64,000 nucleotides of DNA from Deinococcus sp. QL22 (lineage in GTDB: Bacteria > Deinococcota > Deinococci > Deinococcales > Deinococcaceae), in assembly GCF_023370075.1 (NCBI RefSeq), contig NZ_CP097154.1:62001-126000 (forward strand), given 5' to 3'. The translations under genes and the position numbers were made by a program. The stretch's first letter is position 1. Each line of letters starts with the position of its first letter. Below the pieces are notes generated by a model. That model was not told where the DNA came from, searched no databases, and was given only the letters and a program-made list of their open reading frames with translations. Positions 63,867 to 64,000 of the stretch are shown here, one piece after another.

Positions 63867-64000
63867 AGCAGCACTGGACAGGCTCTGGCACGCCTCTCAG
63901 CGGAGCAAGGGCGATCAGAGTACGGTCGGTAGTCAAGACTACATACTGCTGGCTATTGGCCCCTTGCAGCTTCGCGAAAATCTGCGGACAGGCTTTAACA
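63867..64000. other. window end, no feature seen
   Basis: The last 134 bp contain no supported gene start or terminator. Confidence 0.4.

Noticed and set aside
1..64000. CRISPR arrays, tRNA and rRNA genes
   Set aside because: By eye I found no regularly spaced direct repeats, no cloverleaf with the TTCRANYC arm in intergenic gaps, and no rRNA core sequence; a program such as tRNAscan-SE would settle this.
1..64000. Deinococcus radiation-response operator (RDRM-type 17-bp palindrome)
   Set aside because: No match to the TTATG-N7-CATAA type was noticed upstream of any gene, and none of the usual DNA-damage response genes are here.

Overview
The window is high-GC DNA that looks like a Deinococcus chromosome or large replicon. 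Three things point there: the protein repertoire (WGxxGxxG small protein, PRC/DUF2382 stress protein, Rcp1-type response regulator, DUF2239, many GAF/GGDEF and histidine kinase genes), degenerate transposases of types common in that genus, and a recurring start architecture. At least seven genes have a TANNNT box exactly six bases before an ATG or GTG with no Shine-Dalgarno sequence, which is how leaderless Deinococcus mRNAs look. I identified the genus from memory of these families, not from a search. No rRNA, tRNA or CRISPR array was recognised.

Layout. 1-2051: 3' part of a GH38 alpha-mannosidase. 2055-5919: a wrecked GGDEF-EAL gene, an IS982-type remnant and an intact IS4-family element. 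5.9-10.0 kb: small accessory genes (hypothetical protein, GNAT, secreted lipase-like protein, methyltransferase). 10.4-14.4 kb: an IS6-family remnant interrupted by two abutting IS630-family elements, one of which carries a third inside it. 14.7-17.8 kb: class III aminotransferase plus CoA-acylating aldehyde dehydrogenase. 17.8-26.1 kb: the most coherent functional block, with anhydro-MurNAc kinase (anmK), transaldolase, an RpiR/MurR-like regulator, a three-gene sugar ABC importer and a GH3 beta-hexosaminidase. It reads as uptake and recycling of peptidoglycan amino sugars, with candidate operator palindromes and a TTGACA promoter in front of the regulator. 26.0-34.9 kb: a histidine kinase killed by an IS630 copy, a HAD phosphatase, an AI-2E-type permease, a decayed TPR-GGDEF gene, a zinc alcohol dehydrogenase and an IS6 remnant that still has its 8-bp target duplication. 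34.9-39.1 kb: two aldo/keto reductases, a Brp/Blh-type carotenoid cleavage protein and a TetR regulator divergent from one reductase. 39.5-44.1 kb: stress and envelope proteins and a NPCBM/sorbosone-dehydrogenase lipoprotein. 44.4-46.7 kb: a decayed esterase, a transposase stub and a decayed GAF-GGDEF gene. 46.9-54.4 kb: tryptophan 2,3-dioxygenase, a frameshifted CHASE3-type kinase with its response regulator, a VanW protein, fasciclin, DUF2239 and a sulfite oxidase-type enzyme. 54.6-56.8 kb: a broken GAF kinase lying between two copies of a dispersed repeat whose third copy is at 14.4 kb. 57.2-63.9 kb: DEAD-box helicase, tyrosine recombinase, an unknown protein and an intact 996-residue diguanylate cyclase.

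Two themes stand out. Metabolic genes are intact, while six sensor, kinase or c-di-GMP genes are broken by frameshifts, stops, deletion or insertion. The mobile DNA is layered, and its target-site marks allow the order of insertion to be reconstructed.
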